Below, piece after piece: positions 44,729-52,786 of a stretch of 64,000 bases of DNA. The notes beneath the pieces were generated by a model. It did not search any database. It was not told the origin of the DNA and saw only the letters and a list, made by a program, of their open reading frames with translations. Positions within the stretch are counted from its first letter, which is position 1. The number at the start of each line of letters is the position of its first letter. A program made the translations under genes and the position numbers. Source of the DNA: Sideroxyarcus sp045866275 (lineage in GTDB: Bacteria > Pseudomonadota > Gammaproteobacteria > Burkholderiales > Gallionellaceae); assembly GCA_045866275.1 (NCBI GenBank), contig BAAFRX010000003.1:1-64000 (forward strand), written 5' to 3'.

Positions 44729-45478
44729 ATGCTTGCAATCATCGGCGGCACCGGACTCACCCAACTGGCCAATCTCGAAATCACCCACCGCCAGGTGATG
44801 CGCACGCCATATGGCGAGCCCTCCGGGCCGATGACCTTTGGCACCATCAAACAGCACGAGGTCATGTTTCTGGCGCGCCACGGTTACGGCCACACCATCC
44901 CGCCGCATAGCGTCAACTACCGTGCCAATCTGTGGGCGCTGCGCGACCAGGGGGCGCAGCGCGTGATCGCGGTTTCCGCCGTGGGCGGCATCCGCGCCGA
45001 CCTGGTGCCGGGCACGCTGGTGGTGCCGGACCAGATCATCGATTACACGCATGACCGCGCCTTCACTTTTTTCGACGGCAACGAACAGGCGGTCACGCAT
45101 ATCGATTTCACCCTGCCGTACAGTGAGCGCGTGCGCCAGGAACTTTTGGCGGCAGCACGGCACGCCGGCGAAGCCTGTGCGGATGGCGGGGTGTATGCCG
45201 CCACCCAGGGGCCGCGCCTGGATACGGCGGCGGAAGTCAATCGCTACCGGCGCGACGGGGCCGACATGCTTGGCATGACCGGCATGCCGGAAGCCGCGCT
45301 GGCCCGCGAACTGGGACTGGAATATGCCGCAATCGCCGTCGTGGTCAACCCGGCGGCGGGTATCGGCAGCAGCACCCGCGCGATCGAGCTGGACCAGATC
45401 GGGCCGGTGGCGCAGACCGCCATGGCGCGCGTGCGCCACATTCTGGAATGCGTGGTGGAATGCGATGGCGCTGCGTGA
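44729..45478 (+). CDS. S-methyl-5'-thioinosine phosphorylase (MTAP family)
   Basis: 249-residue purine nucleoside phosphorylase of the MTAP/MTIP group. The phosphate-binding GGTGL is at the N-terminus, LARHGYGHTIPPHSVNYRANLWAL follows, and the purine/ribose contact region is DMLGMTGMPEAALARELGLEYAAIAVVVNPAAG. In Pseudomonas and many proteobacteria such enzymes cleave methylthioinosine rather than methylthioadenosine, producing hypoxanthine. The tight link to the HGPRT gene, which consumes hypoxanthine, supports the thioinosine assignment. Substrate choice is nevertheless an inference. Confidence 0.82.
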   Translation: MLAIIGGTGLTQLANLEITHRQVMRTPYGEPSGPMTFGTIKQHEVMFLARHGYGHTIPPHSVNYRANLWALRDQGAQRVIAVSAVGGIRADLVPGTLVVPDQIIDYTHDRAFTFFDGNEQAVTHIDFTLPYSERVRQELLAAARHAGEACADGGVYAATQGPRLDTAAEVNRYRRDGADMLGMTGMPEAALARELGLEYAAIAVVVNPAAGIGSSTRAIELDQIGPVAQTAMARVRHILECVVECDGAA

Positions 45479-45998
45479 AGTATTGCGCATGGGCGATCCG
45501 CGCCTGTGGCAGCGGTCGGAGCCAGTCACCCATTTCGGCAGCCGCGCCCTGCAAGAATTGCTGGCCGACATGCGCGACACCATGCGCGAACACAAGGGGG
45601 TTGGCCTCGCCGCGCCGCAGATCGGCGTGTTGCTGCGCGTGGTGATCTTCGGCATGGAGCATAACCCGCGCTATCCCGAGGCGGAGGCAGTGCCCGATAC
45701 CGTGCTCATCAACCCTGTCCTCACACCGCTGTCGGACGAAATGGAAGAAGGCTGGGAAGGCTGTCTTTCCGTGCCCGGCCTGCGCGGGCGGGTGCCGCGC
45801 CATGCGCACCTGCGCTATCAGGGGCGCGATCCGTACGGCGCACTGATCGACCGCACCGTGAGCGGCTTCCATGCGCGCGTGGTACAGCACGAATGCGACC
45901 ATCTGGACGGCATCCTCTATCCGATGCGCATCCGCGACATGCGCGATTTCGGTTTTACCGACGTGCTGTTTCCGGAGCAGGACCTGGCGGACGATTGA
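45465..45998 (+). CDS. def: Peptide deformylase
   Basis: 177-residue metalloenzyme removing the N-formyl group from nascent proteins. All three motifs are present: GVGLAAPQIG, EGCLSVPG with the metal Cys, and QHECDHLDG with the HExxH-type His-Glu-His set. The start at 45465 (MALREVLRMGDPRL) overlaps the end of the phosphorylase gene by 14 bases in another frame. It is probably a second deformylase, because the usual def copy lies beside fmt, which is not in this window. Confidence 0.93.
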   Translation: MALREVLRMGDPRLWQRSEPVTHFGSRALQELLADMRDTMREHKGVGLAAPQIGVLLRVVIFGMEHNPRYPEAEAVPDTVLINPVLTPLSDEMEEGWEGCLSVPGLRGRVPRHAHLRYQGRDPYGALIDRTVSGFHARVVQHECDHLDGILYPMRIRDMRDFGFTDVLFPEQDLADD

Positions 45999-46134
45999 TC
46001 CGGTGCGGGTATCGGCGTGCAACCTTTTCCGCGCGGAAAAATTCTTGATGCCGTCGACTACACGCATCAATGGCTAATTGGACGTATGTCTACCACCGGA
46101 TGCCAATGGAACGAACTAGACGTCGCCGGACAAC

Positions 46135-46168
46135 AAAAAACCCGCAGAGCTATCAACTGTGCGGGTTT
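46135..46168 (-). terminator. Terminator of tRNA-Val(GAC)
   Basis: Read on the minus strand, AAACCCGCA (46168 downward) pairs with TGCGGGTTT across a 13-base loop and is followed by a run of six T. The tRNA ends 34 bases upstream. The plus-strand interval 45999-46200 has no gene. Confidence 0.75.
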
Positions 46169-46201
46169 ATGGAATTTCTTGGACTGCTTCGGACTACCAA
46201 T

Positions 46202-46278
46202 TGGTAGGCGCGATTGGACTCGAACCAACGACCCCCACCATGTCAAGGTGGTGCTCTAACCAGCTGAGCTACGCGCCT
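46202..46278 (-). tRNA. tRNA-Val (anticodon GAC)
   Basis: Complete cloverleaf on the minus strand. The acceptor AGGCGCG pairs with CGCGCCT, the D arm is in TAGCTCAGCTGGTTAGAGC, the anticodon loop TTGACAT gives GAC, the T arm is normal, and CCA is encoded. It complements the tRNA-Val(TAC) at 27928. Confidence 0.97.
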
Positions 46279-46292
46279 GTAAAAGGCCGCGC

Positions 46293-46320
46293 ATTGTAAC
46301 CGAACAGCGCGGAAGCGCAA
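46293..46320 (-). promoter_or_regulatory. Promoter of tRNA-Val(GAC)
   Basis: On the minus strand TTGCGC (46320-46315) and TACAAT (46298-46293) are separated by 16 bases, about 15 bases before the tRNA. Confidence 0.65.
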
Positions 46321-46492
46321 ATAGAAAATGATCACATTTGTTAGCCCCAAGTAGTAATGTCCGCTGGTGATTAGACTCACCCCTGTCAAAAGCGGATTGT
46401 CCAAAATCAAGGCATTACCTCTACGGTGCAATAGTTGAGCGCTGCTTGCACAATCATTATCAACTTGATGGATAATCCGGGCGCAGGCTCCG

Positions 46493-46522
46493 TTGGAGCT
46501 TGGCTGTTGGCTCAGATATAAT
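46493..46522 (+). promoter_or_regulatory. Promoter of the pnt operon
   Basis: TTGGAG and a perfect TATAAT are 18 bases apart, giving a leader of about 60 bases before pntAA. The 309-base interval 46279-46587 otherwise holds only the tRNA promoter and no gene. Confidence 0.6.
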
Positions 46523-46587
46523 CCAGACCAAGATTCAGGCATCCGCTTCAGCCGGGTGATTTGCCAAGTGTTTAGAGGAGAATTTAC

Positions 46588-47712
46588 ATGCGTATAGGCA
46601 TTCCTGCGGAGACTTTCGCAGGTGAAACCCGCGTTGCGGCGACACCGGAAACGGTGAAAAAGATGGTCGCGGCGGGGCATCAGGTGGCGGTGCAGCAAGG
46701 TGCGGGCGCAGGTGCCAGCATTCCGGATGCGGAGTTCGAGGCAGCGGGGGCAAAATTGGTTGCCGCCGCCGATTTGTATGCGCAAGCCGAAATTGTTCTC
46801 AAGGTGAAGGCACCGGACGCAGATGAACTCCCGAAACTGAACAAGGGCGCAGTGCTGATCGGTCTGCTGAATCCGCACAATGCGGAGCAGGTCGCCGCTT
46901 ATGCACAACAGGGCATCGCCGCCTTCGCCATGGAAAGATTGCCGCGCACCTCGCGCGCGCAGGCGATGGATGTACTGTCCTCGCAAGCCAACATCGCCGG
47001 CTACAAGGCGGTGATCGTGGCGGCCAATCTGTACAAGCGCTTCTTCCCCATGCTGATGACGGCCGCCGGTACAGTGAAGGCCGCGCGTGTGGTGGTGCTG
47101 GGTGTGGGGGTCGCGGGTTTGCAGGCCATTGCCACGGCCAAGCGTCTGGGGGCGGTGATCGAAGCGTCCGATGTGCGCCCGGCGGTGAAGGAACAAGTCG
47201 AATCGTTGGGGGCAAAGTTTATCGATGTGCCTTACGAGACCGATGAAGAAAAAGAAGCGGCGGCAGGGGTGGGCGGTTACGCCAAGCCGATGCCGAAGAG
47301 CTGGATGGATCGGCAGAAGATCGAGGTCGCCAAGCGCGTGGCGCAGGCCGACGTGGTGATCACCACCGCCCTGATTCCGGGCCGCCCCGCGCCGGTGCTG
47401 GTCACCGAAGAGATGGTCAAGTCCATGAAGCCCGGTTCGGTAATCGTCGATCTGGCAGCGGAGGCGGGCGGCAATTGTCCGCTGACCGAGCTGAACCGGA
47501 CCGTGGTCAAGCACGGCATCACCCTCGTCGGCGAATCCAATCTGCCCGGCACGGTGGCGGCGGATGCGTCGGCGCTGTATGCGCGCAATCTGCTCAATTT
47601 CCTCAATCTGTTGTGCGATCCCAAGAACGGCGGAACGCTGAACATCAACCGTGAAGACGACATCATCGCCGGTTCGCTGATCGCGATCGACGGCGCGGTC
47701 GTCACCCAATAA
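46588..47712 (+). CDS. pntAA: NAD(P) transhydrogenase subunit alpha part 1
   Basis: 374-residue NAD(H)-binding domain I of the proton-translocating transhydrogenase, which transfers hydride between NADH and NADP+ using the proton gradient. It begins with the alanine dehydrogenase/PntA signature MRIGIPAETFAGETRVAATP and contains the Rossmann VVVLGVGVAGLQAIATAKRLGA. It also has the loop VSDVRPAV-type segment EASDVRPAVKEQVESLGAKF. The C-terminal membrane part is a separate gene, as in many alpha- and betaproteobacteria. AGAGGAGA precedes the ATG. Confidence 0.95.
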   Translation: MRIGIPAETFAGETRVAATPETVKKMVAAGHQVAVQQGAGAGASIPDAEFEAAGAKLVAAADLYAQAEIVLKVKAPDADELPKLNKGAVLIGLLNPHNAEQVAAYAQQGIAAFAMERLPRTSRAQAMDVLSSQANIAGYKAVIVAANLYKRFFPMLMTAAGTVKAARVVVLGVGVAGLQAIATAKRLGAVIEASDVRPAVKEQVESLGAKFIDVPYETDEEKEAAAGVGGYAKPMPKSWMDRQKIEVAKRVAQADVVITTALIPGRPAPVLVTEEMVKSMKPGSVIVDLAAEAGGNCPLTELNRTVVKHGITLVGESNLPGTVAADASALYARNLLNFLNLLCDPKNGGTLNINREDDIIAGSLIAIDGAVVTQ

Positions 47713-47723
47713 GGAGCTGCATC

Positions 47724-48017
47724 ATGAGCGGAGTCGATCCTGTCATTCTGAATCTCACCGTGTTCGTGCTGGCGATTTTCGTCGGCTATCACGTGGTGTG
47801 GAACGTTACCCCGGCGCTGCACACGCCGCTGATGGCGGTGACCAACGCGGTGTCCGGCATCATCATCGTCGGCGCCATGCTGGCGGCGGGCCCGCAAGCG
47901 CTGGATGTCGGCACGGTGCTGGGCCTCGTGGCAGTAACGCTGGCCGCGATCAACGTGTTCGGCGGATTTCTGGTGACCAAGCGCATGCTGGACATGTTCA
48001 AGAAGAAGAGCAAATAA
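47724..48017 (+). CDS. pntAB: NAD(P) transhydrogenase subunit alpha part 2
   Basis: 97-residue membrane part of the alpha subunit with three hydrophobic helices (LNLTVFVLAIFVGYHVVW, MAVTNAVSGIIIVGAML, VLGLVAVTLAAINVFGGFL). It ends in the typical basic tail RMLDMFKKKSK. It forms part of the proton channel together with PntB. It lies 11 bases after pntAA and 9 bases before pntB. Confidence 0.94.
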   Translation: MSGVDPVILNLTVFVLAIFVGYHVVWNVTPALHTPLMAVTNAVSGIIIVGAMLAAGPQALDVGTVLGLVAVTLAAINVFGGFLVTKRMLDMFKKKSK

Positions 48018-48026
48018 GGAATCAAA

Positions 48027-49421
48027 ATGTCAGCCAATTCTGTTGCACTCGCTTATCTCGCCGCCGCCGTCCTGTTCATCCTGACGCTGAAGGGCTTGAG
48101 TTCCCCCGCCACTTCGCGGCGCGGCAACCAATTCGGCATGATCGGCATGGCCATCGCCGTGCTGACCACGCTGACCCTGACCCATAATTGGGCGTATATC
48201 CTGATCGCCATCGCGGTCGGCGGCAGCATCGGCGCGGTCGTCGCCCAGCGCATCCAGATGACGGCGATGCCGGAGCTGGTGGCGGCGATGCACTCGCTGG
48301 TCGGTCTGGCCGCCGTGCTGGTGGCGATGTCGGCCTTCAACAATCCGGTCGCCTACGGCATTGCGCTGCCGGGCGAGATGCTGCATTCCAGTAATCGCAT
48401 CGAGTTGTTCATCGGCACCTTTGTCGGCGCGATCACCTTCACCGGCTCCATCATCGCCTTCCTGAAATTGTCCGGCCGCATGTCGGGCAAGCCGATCCGC
48501 TTTGCGGGCCAGCATTGGGTGAATCTGGGGCTGGGCCTCGTGATGGTCGGCTTCGGCATCGCCTTCTTTATGAGCCCAAGCTGGACACCGTTCCTGATTA
48601 TGACCGCGATTGCATTGCTGCTGGGCGTACTGCTGATCGTGCCGATCGGCGGCGCGGATATGCCAGTGGTGATCTCGATGCTGAACTCCTATTCCGGCTG
48701 GGCGGCCGCCGGCATCGGCTTCACCCTCAACAACAATATGCTGATTATCGCGGGCAGCCTGGTCGGCAGTTCCGGCGCGATCCTGTCCTACATCATGTGC
48801 AAGGCGATGAACCGCGCCTTCTTCAACGTGATTCTCGGCGGTTTTGGGGGCGGCGACAGCGCGGCCGCCGCAAGCGGCAACGATGGGGTACAGAAAACTT
48901 ATCGCAGCGGCAGCGCCGACGATGCCGCGTTCCTGATGGGCAATGCCGACTCCGTCATCATCGTGCCGGGCTATGGTCTTGCCGTGGCGCGGGCGCAGCA
49001 CGCGATCAAGGAGATGTCCAACGCGCTCACGGCCAAGGGCGTGAAGGTGCGTTACGCCATCCACCCGGTGGCGGGACGCATGCCGGGACACATGAACGTG
49101 CTGCTGGCCGAGGCGGAAGTGCCCTACGACCAGGTGGTGGAAATGGACGAGATCAACAACGAGTTCGCCGACACCGACGTAGTGCTGGTGATCGGCGCCA
49201 ACGACGTGGTGAATCCGGCGGCGAAGAATGACAAATCCAGCCCGATTTACGGCATGCCTATCCTCGAAGTGCACAAGGCGCGCACGGTGCTGGTGGTCAA
49301 GCGCTCGATGGCAACCGGATATGCCGGACTCGACAACGACCTGTTTTATCTCGACAAGACCATGATGGTGTTCGGCGATGCGAAGAAGGTGGTCGAAGAC
49401 GTGATCAAAGCGTTGGCGTAA
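48027..49421 (+). CDS. pntB: NAD(P) transhydrogenase subunit beta
   Basis: 464-residue protein with about eight or nine N-terminal membrane helices and a soluble C-terminal NADP(H)-binding domain III (VIIVPGYGLAVARAQHAIKEM, VRYAIHPVAGRMPGHMNVLLAEA, VVLVIGANDVVNPAAK). In autotrophs the complex supplies NADPH for carbon fixation from NADH. The operon ends at a strong terminator 12 bases downstream. Confidence 0.96.
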   Translation: MSANSVALAYLAAAVLFILTLKGLSSPATSRRGNQFGMIGMAIAVLTTLTLTHNWAYILIAIAVGGSIGAVVAQRIQMTAMPELVAAMHSLVGLAAVLVAMSAFNNPVAYGIALPGEMLHSSNRIELFIGTFVGAITFTGSIIAFLKLSGRMSGKPIRFAGQHWVNLGLGLVMVGFGIAFFMSPSWTPFLIMTAIALLLGVLLIVPIGGADMPVVISMLNSYSGWAAAGIGFTLNNNMLIIAGSLVGSSGAILSYIMCKAMNRAFFNVILGGFGGGDSAAAASGNDGVQKTYRSGSADDAAFLMGNADSVIIVPGYGLAVARAQHAIKEMSNALTAKGVKVRYAIHPVAGRMPGHMNVLLAEAEVPYDQVVEMDEINNEFADTDVVLVIGANDVVNPAAKNDKSSPIYGMPILEVHKARTVLVVKRSMATGYAGLDNDLFYLDKTMMVFGDAKKVVEDVIKALA

Positions 49422-49432
49422 GACGAACGCAA

Positions 49433-49468
49433 GCAATAAAAAAGCCGCGCAAGCGGCTTTTTTATTGC
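49433..49468. terminator. Strong bidirectional terminator after pntB
   Basis: GCAATAAAAAAGCCGC (49433-49448), loop GCAA, and the exact complement (49453-49468) form a 16-bp stem with A-tract and T-tract arms, able to work in both directions. Bases 49469-49595 contain no supported gene. Confidence 0.93.
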
Positions 49469-49595
49469 TTGCACTACAACTGGCTGAAGGCGAATGACAG
49501 CTTGCCAGCAAGCCAGAACTGCAAGAAAACCAACAATATCAAGAACCGCGCAACCTTCCATGCTTGCGCGGTAGCGTCATTGTTTGCCGATTACT

Positions 49596-49766
49596 TCAGG
49601 GCTTCTTGGGGGTGGTGTACGGCACTTCTTTCTGAATGGCTTCCCAAGTGGTTTCATAGCCCACGAAAAACTGGCCCGGCACGATCTCCTTCTGGCGGGT
49701 GGTTACGCGGAATGCGTGGCCATCCGGAATTTTGGGGCGGCAAAACGGCTTCTTTTCTTCACTCAT
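49596..49766 (-). CDS. Small hypothetical protein, 56 residues
   Basis: A short soluble protein with a strong ribosome-binding site (AAAGGAGATAGGACC before the ATG at 49766). It starts MSEEKKPFCRPKIPDGHAFR, is rich in Pro, Lys and aromatic residues (PGQFFVGYETTWEAIQKEVPY) and has a single Cys. There are no membrane segments. Codon use and the ribosome-binding site support a real gene. The family is not one that I recognise. It stands next to the HIT-family gene on the same strand. Confidence 0.65.
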   Translation of the reverse strand: MSEEKKPFCRPKIPDGHAFRVTTRQKEIVPGQFFVGYETTWEAIQKEVPYTTPKKP

Positions 49767-49853
49767 GGTCCTATCTCCTTTGGTTGTTGCAAACTGTTGT
49801 GCGTATGCGGGAGGCATCTTGAAGCTGGCCCCTCCCAGTGGCCGTGAACTTGG

Positions 49854-50270
49854 CTATTTGCGCGTGTAGTGCGCCTTGCTGGGGATCACATGCCGCACCC
49901 CTCCCTGCGGATTCTCCACGTCTCCCCGGTAGCGGGGAATCAGGTGGATATGCACATGTAGGATGCTTTGCCCGGCGGCTTGTCCGACGTTGACGCCGAC
50001 GTTGTAACCGTCCGGATTGAACGCCGCATCCAGCAGTTCCTTTTCTTGCTGGATGAGGCCCATGCAGGCCGCGACTTCTTCCGGCGTCAGTTCGAAAAAG
50101 CTGGCGACATGCCGGCGCGGAATGACCAGCGTATGCCCCGGACTGGTCGGGTAGGTGTCGCGCGCGCTGTAGGCAAGTTCATGCTGCAACGAGACGCCGC
50201 GCGGGTCCTTGCAGAACAGACAGGGATTGTTGGGATCGCGTTTTTTTTCCTGTGTGGCTTCAGTCGACAA
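49854..50270 (-). CDS. HIT-family nucleotide hydrolase
   Basis: 138-residue histidine-triad protein that would hydrolyse nucleotide phosphoramidates or dinucleoside polyphosphates. The catalytic motif is ILHVHIHLIPR (H-x-H-x-H). The N-terminal CLFCKDP and LVIPRRHVASFFELTPEE segments are typical. The start codon appears to be TTG at 50270 with AGAGGTG about seven bases upstream, because no in-frame ATG exists near the expected N-terminus. The gene is divergent from the DUF4279 gene across about 60 bases. Confidence 0.87.
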   Translation of the reverse strand: MSTEATQEKKRDPNNPCLFCKDPRGVSLQHELAYSARDTYPTSPGHTLVIPRRHVASFFELTPEEVAACMGLIQQEKELLDAAFNPDGYNVGVNVGQAAGQSILHVHIHLIPRYRGDVENPQGGVRHVIPSKAHYTRK

Positions 50271-50331
50271 CAGCGCACCTCTTTCTGTACGTTATACTCG
50301 CACGAAGGAAATCATCGACGAGGGAAACATC

Positions 50332-50748
50332 GTGGCAGCGAACAAAGGACGGGCTTACTTTGCATTGCTGGGTTACCATTTCAACCCCGACGACATCACG
50401 CGTCTGCTCGGCATCGAACCCACCACGGTCAATGCAGCGGGCGCATACAGCGGGCTGGACAAACCCGTCATCAGTTCCTGGGAGTTGTCCTCGGAAACAC
50501 TGACCGGAGAGATCGACGTGTTCGCCTTGACGGATGGTCTCGTCAAGCAACTGGAACCGCTCAAGGCAAAAATCGTGGAAGTCTGCAAGAGCCACAATCT
50601 GTCTCCGCGCCTGGGCGTGGCGCTAACCTTGTCCATCGACAAAGGTGAAACCAGTCCGGAAGTCGGTTTCGGCGCGCGCACCATCCGCTTCCTGGCGGAT
50701 ACGGGCGCGTTCATCGAGGTCGAAAACAAACTTTCCGGGCGGGTCTGA
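50332..50748 (+). CDS. DUF4279 domain protein
   Basis: 138-residue soluble protein with the DUF4279 pattern: AYFALLGYHFNPDDITRLLGIEPTTV at the start, SSWELSSE in the middle and the final GARTIRFLADTGAFIEVE strand set. The function of this domain is unknown. The start is a GTG at 50332 preceded by GAGGG. It ends nine bases before the converging TPR gene. Confidence 0.8.
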   Translation: MAANKGRAYFALLGYHFNPDDITRLLGIEPTTVNAAGAYSGLDKPVISSWELSSETLTGEIDVFALTDGLVKQLEPLKAKIVEVCKSHNLSPRLGVALTLSIDKGETSPEVGFGARTIRFLADTGAFIEVENKLSGRV

Positions 50749-50756
50749 GTCATTCT

Positions 50757-51767
50757 TCACCCCGCGACCTGACTGCTTGACGCGGTCCGCGCCAGCTTCA
50801 TCTGTTCCTGACAATGCCTCAAGCACAGCGGCTGCAGCGCGTGCGCGAAGCATTCGATGATTACCTCGAACTCGTCCGCGACCGCTTCGGCCAGTGCAGT
50901 GTCGTTGCTCATTTGCGCCAGCATGTTCTGCGCGGTTGCCTTGTTCACGCGACAGAGGACGGACACATGGATGGGCAGTTGCTGCTCCATGCTGACCGTC
51001 AATGCCAATTCGTAGGAATTGATCGCTTCTTTCAGGCGAGCAGGATTCTCTTCCGCCTCGCCGAGATGATGCAACGTGACGCCCCGGTTGTTATGGGTGG
51101 CGGTCAATTCCAGTGCGTGGTCGTCTGCGTTGAGCACGGCCAGCGCATTTTTGTAGGCGACCACGGACTTTTGCAGCTGGCGGTTGCCTTTGAGCTGGAT
51201 GCCGTAGGTGTAGAAGGTCGCGCCGAGTTGATGCATGGTCTGCATCCATTCTTCTGGATGCGCTTCCCGCGTCCAGACCAGCAAGGCGTTGGTATAGGCA
51301 TCCACCGCGAGCTTCAGCGGACTGGTTGTCTCAAGCAAGCGGCCCAGTGCCTGATTGGCCGTGCCCAGGTTATATTGCGCGGTCGCCCATGCCAGCGGCG
51401 CATCTTCCTGGCTGTATGCTTCCAATGCCGAGTTGAAACACCGGACGGCCTGCTCGAACAAGGCCGCATCGCGGCGCTGCTGGCCCAGTGCAGCAAGGAT
51501 GTTGCCGAGATTGTTCTGTGTCTCCGCGCTTGGGGACGCGGCCAGCGATGCTTCCAGCGCTTCGCGCAGGCGCTCGAAGACGCGGGCGCTGTAGCGCTGC
51601 TGCTCGTAATTGCCGCGCGTATAGCGGAAGTTGTCCGCAACCGCGACCTGCGTATCCGGTATGGCCGCTGCGGCATCCTGTTCATTCAGCACACAGAGTC
51701 CATCCGCAATGGCGCGTTCCAGTGCCTTGTTCGCTGGGTAGAGGAGGTACAGGGTAGAGCGCTTCAT
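50757..51767 (-). CDS. Tetratricopeptide-repeat protein
   Basis: 336-residue soluble helical protein made of TPR-like units from about residue 50 to 300. Recognisable units include TQNNLGNILAALGQQRRDAALFEQAV, AQYNLGTANQALGRL and THNNRGVTLHHLGEAEEN, each opening with the N-N-x-G or Y-N-L-G signature. There is no signal peptide, so it is cytoplasmic and likely a scaffold. The start overlaps the slyD-like stop by ATGA, so the two proteins are made together. The partner is unknown, but the location beside a peptidyl-prolyl isomerase suggests a role in protein folding or assembly. Confidence 0.8.
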   Translation of the reverse strand: MKRSTLYLLYPANKALERAIADGLCVLNEQDAAAAIPDTQVAVADNFRYTRGNYEQQRYSARVFERLREALEASLAASPSAETQNNLGNILAALGQQRRDAALFEQAVRCFNSALEAYSQEDAPLAWATAQYNLGTANQALGRLLETTSPLKLAVDAYTNALLVWTREAHPEEWMQTMHQLGATFYTYGIQLKGNRQLQKSVVAYKNALAVLNADDHALELTATHNNRGVTLHHLGEAEENPARLKEAINSYELALTVSMEQQLPIHVSVLCRVNKATAQNMLAQMSNDTALAEAVADEFEVIIECFAHALQPLCLRHCQEQMKLARTASSSQVAG

Positions 51768-52273
51768 TGTGCCCGTTCCAGTATCTCGTTCAGCTCGGGA
51801 TCGGCACCGACCGCGCCGCCCAGTTCGATCTCTTCCTCGGTCGCATCGCGGATGGAGAGCACTTCCAGCATGAACGTGACATCACGCCCGCACAGCGGGT
51901 TGTTGCCGTCGATGGTCAGGGTCTGGTCATCGAAGCGGGTGACGATAAAGTCGCGGGGCTCACCCTTATCGTTTTCCATCGTGATGGTCATGCCGAGCTC
52001 GCGGTATTCCTCCGGCACATTCTCGATGCGGTCGGTGAATACCAGCGATTCGTCGCGCTCGCCGTAAAGCTTGGTTGTGTCGATTGGTACCTCGATGATG
52101 TCGCCGACCTTCTTGCCATACAGTTCGCGCGTCACTTCTTCCGACATCACGTCGTTCACGCCGTGCACATAGCCGATCGGATAGTCCACGGTGACCAGCA
52201 CATCGCCGGTCTTGTTGTCGATGACCTTGTAATTCAGTTCGACGAATTTTTCGTCTTCTATCGTATCCGACAT
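51764..52273 (-). CDS. SlyD-like FKBP-type peptidyl-prolyl isomerase
   Basis: 169-residue SlyD-type protein. It has the FKBP core (VELNYKVIDNKTGDVL, YIHG-like YVHGVNDVM) with an inserted IF chaperone domain (VPIDTTKLYGERDESLVF and following) and the closing GNNPLCGRDVTFMLEVLSI segment. The His/Cys-rich nickel-binding tail of E. coli SlyD is absent; the tail is acidic instead. It may help fold a metalloprotein, and the apr and soe genes nearby encode several. It is followed by the TPR gene with a four-base overlap. Confidence 0.88.
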   Translation of the reverse strand: MSDTIEDEKFVELNYKVIDNKTGDVLVTVDYPIGYVHGVNDVMSEEVTRELYGKKVGDIIEVPIDTTKLYGERDESLVFTDRIENVPEEYRELGMTITMENDKGEPRDFIVTRFDDQTLTIDGNNPLCGRDVTFMLEVLSIRDATEEEIELGGAVGADPELNEILERAQ

Positions 52274-52292
52274 AAATGTTTACTTCCTTGTC

Positions 52293-52643
52293 CTAGAAGA
52301 GCGTGGCACCGAAGATCCTGACCTTGTCCTTCTCGTAACCCAGCACAAGCCTCCCCAGCCATTCACCGGGTTTCTTCGTACTGCGCTGTTTGTACAGCAC
52401 GGTGACGTATTCGCCGCGCCGGATGATGCCGAGATACTCATAGTCCGGTGACAGGGTCTTCGCCAGTTCGCTGCGCGCGAACTGCTTGCCCATCTCGACT
52501 TCATTGGCGCCCGCAATGAACGAGCTCGAAAAGTGGCGCGTGAACGCGCCGTAGTTGCCTTCGTTCGAGTATTTGACCAGATCCGCCCATAAGGGATTTG
52601 CGATTGCCAGTATCTCTTCATCCGGCATTTCTATGATATTCAT
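52293..52643 (-). CDS. Unrecognised 116-residue protein
   Basis: Soluble protein starting MNIIEMPDEEILAIANPLWADLV, with alternating helix and strand patterns and ending in a strand pair (EWLGRLVLGYEKDKVRIFGATLF). The shape (an N-terminal helix pair followed by strands carrying YVTVLYKQR and GRLVLGYEK) reminds me of NTF2-like small alpha+beta proteins, but there is no motif to prove it. It is the first gene of a leftward set with slyD and the TPR gene and follows the aprA terminator. The ATG at 52643 is preferred over one at 52667. Confidence 0.6.
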   Translation of the reverse strand: MNIIEMPDEEILAIANPLWADLVKYSNEGNYGAFTRHFSSSFIAGANEVEMGKQFARSELAKTLSPDYEYLGIIRRGEYVTVLYKQRSTKKPGEWLGRLVLGYEKDKVRIFGATLF

Positions 52644-52674
52644 CAAGCCAACTCCATTCCTGTGCAAGAGATAA

Positions 52675-52709
52675 AAAGAGGACCAACATGGAACATGCCG
52701 GTCCTCTTT
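52675..52709 (-). terminator. Terminator between aprA and the downstream trio
   Basis: AAAGAGGACC (52709 down to 52700, read on the minus strand) and its complement GGTCCTCTTT (52684 down to 52675) form a 10-bp stem with a 15-base loop and a trailing T-rich tract. It lies about 80 bases past the aprA stop, so the trio downstream needs its own promoter. Confidence 0.75.
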
Positions 52710-52786
52710 AATGTACTACCAAGTCATCGCAAATACACTTGCGTAAGCCTGATTTTACAAAACCGGTAAATCAAGCCTGCGTTCGC

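Noticed and set aside
46017..46259. Small plus-strand frame 3' of def
   Set aside because: It crosses the terminator and tRNA-Val(GAC) on the opposite strand and shows no protein-like features.
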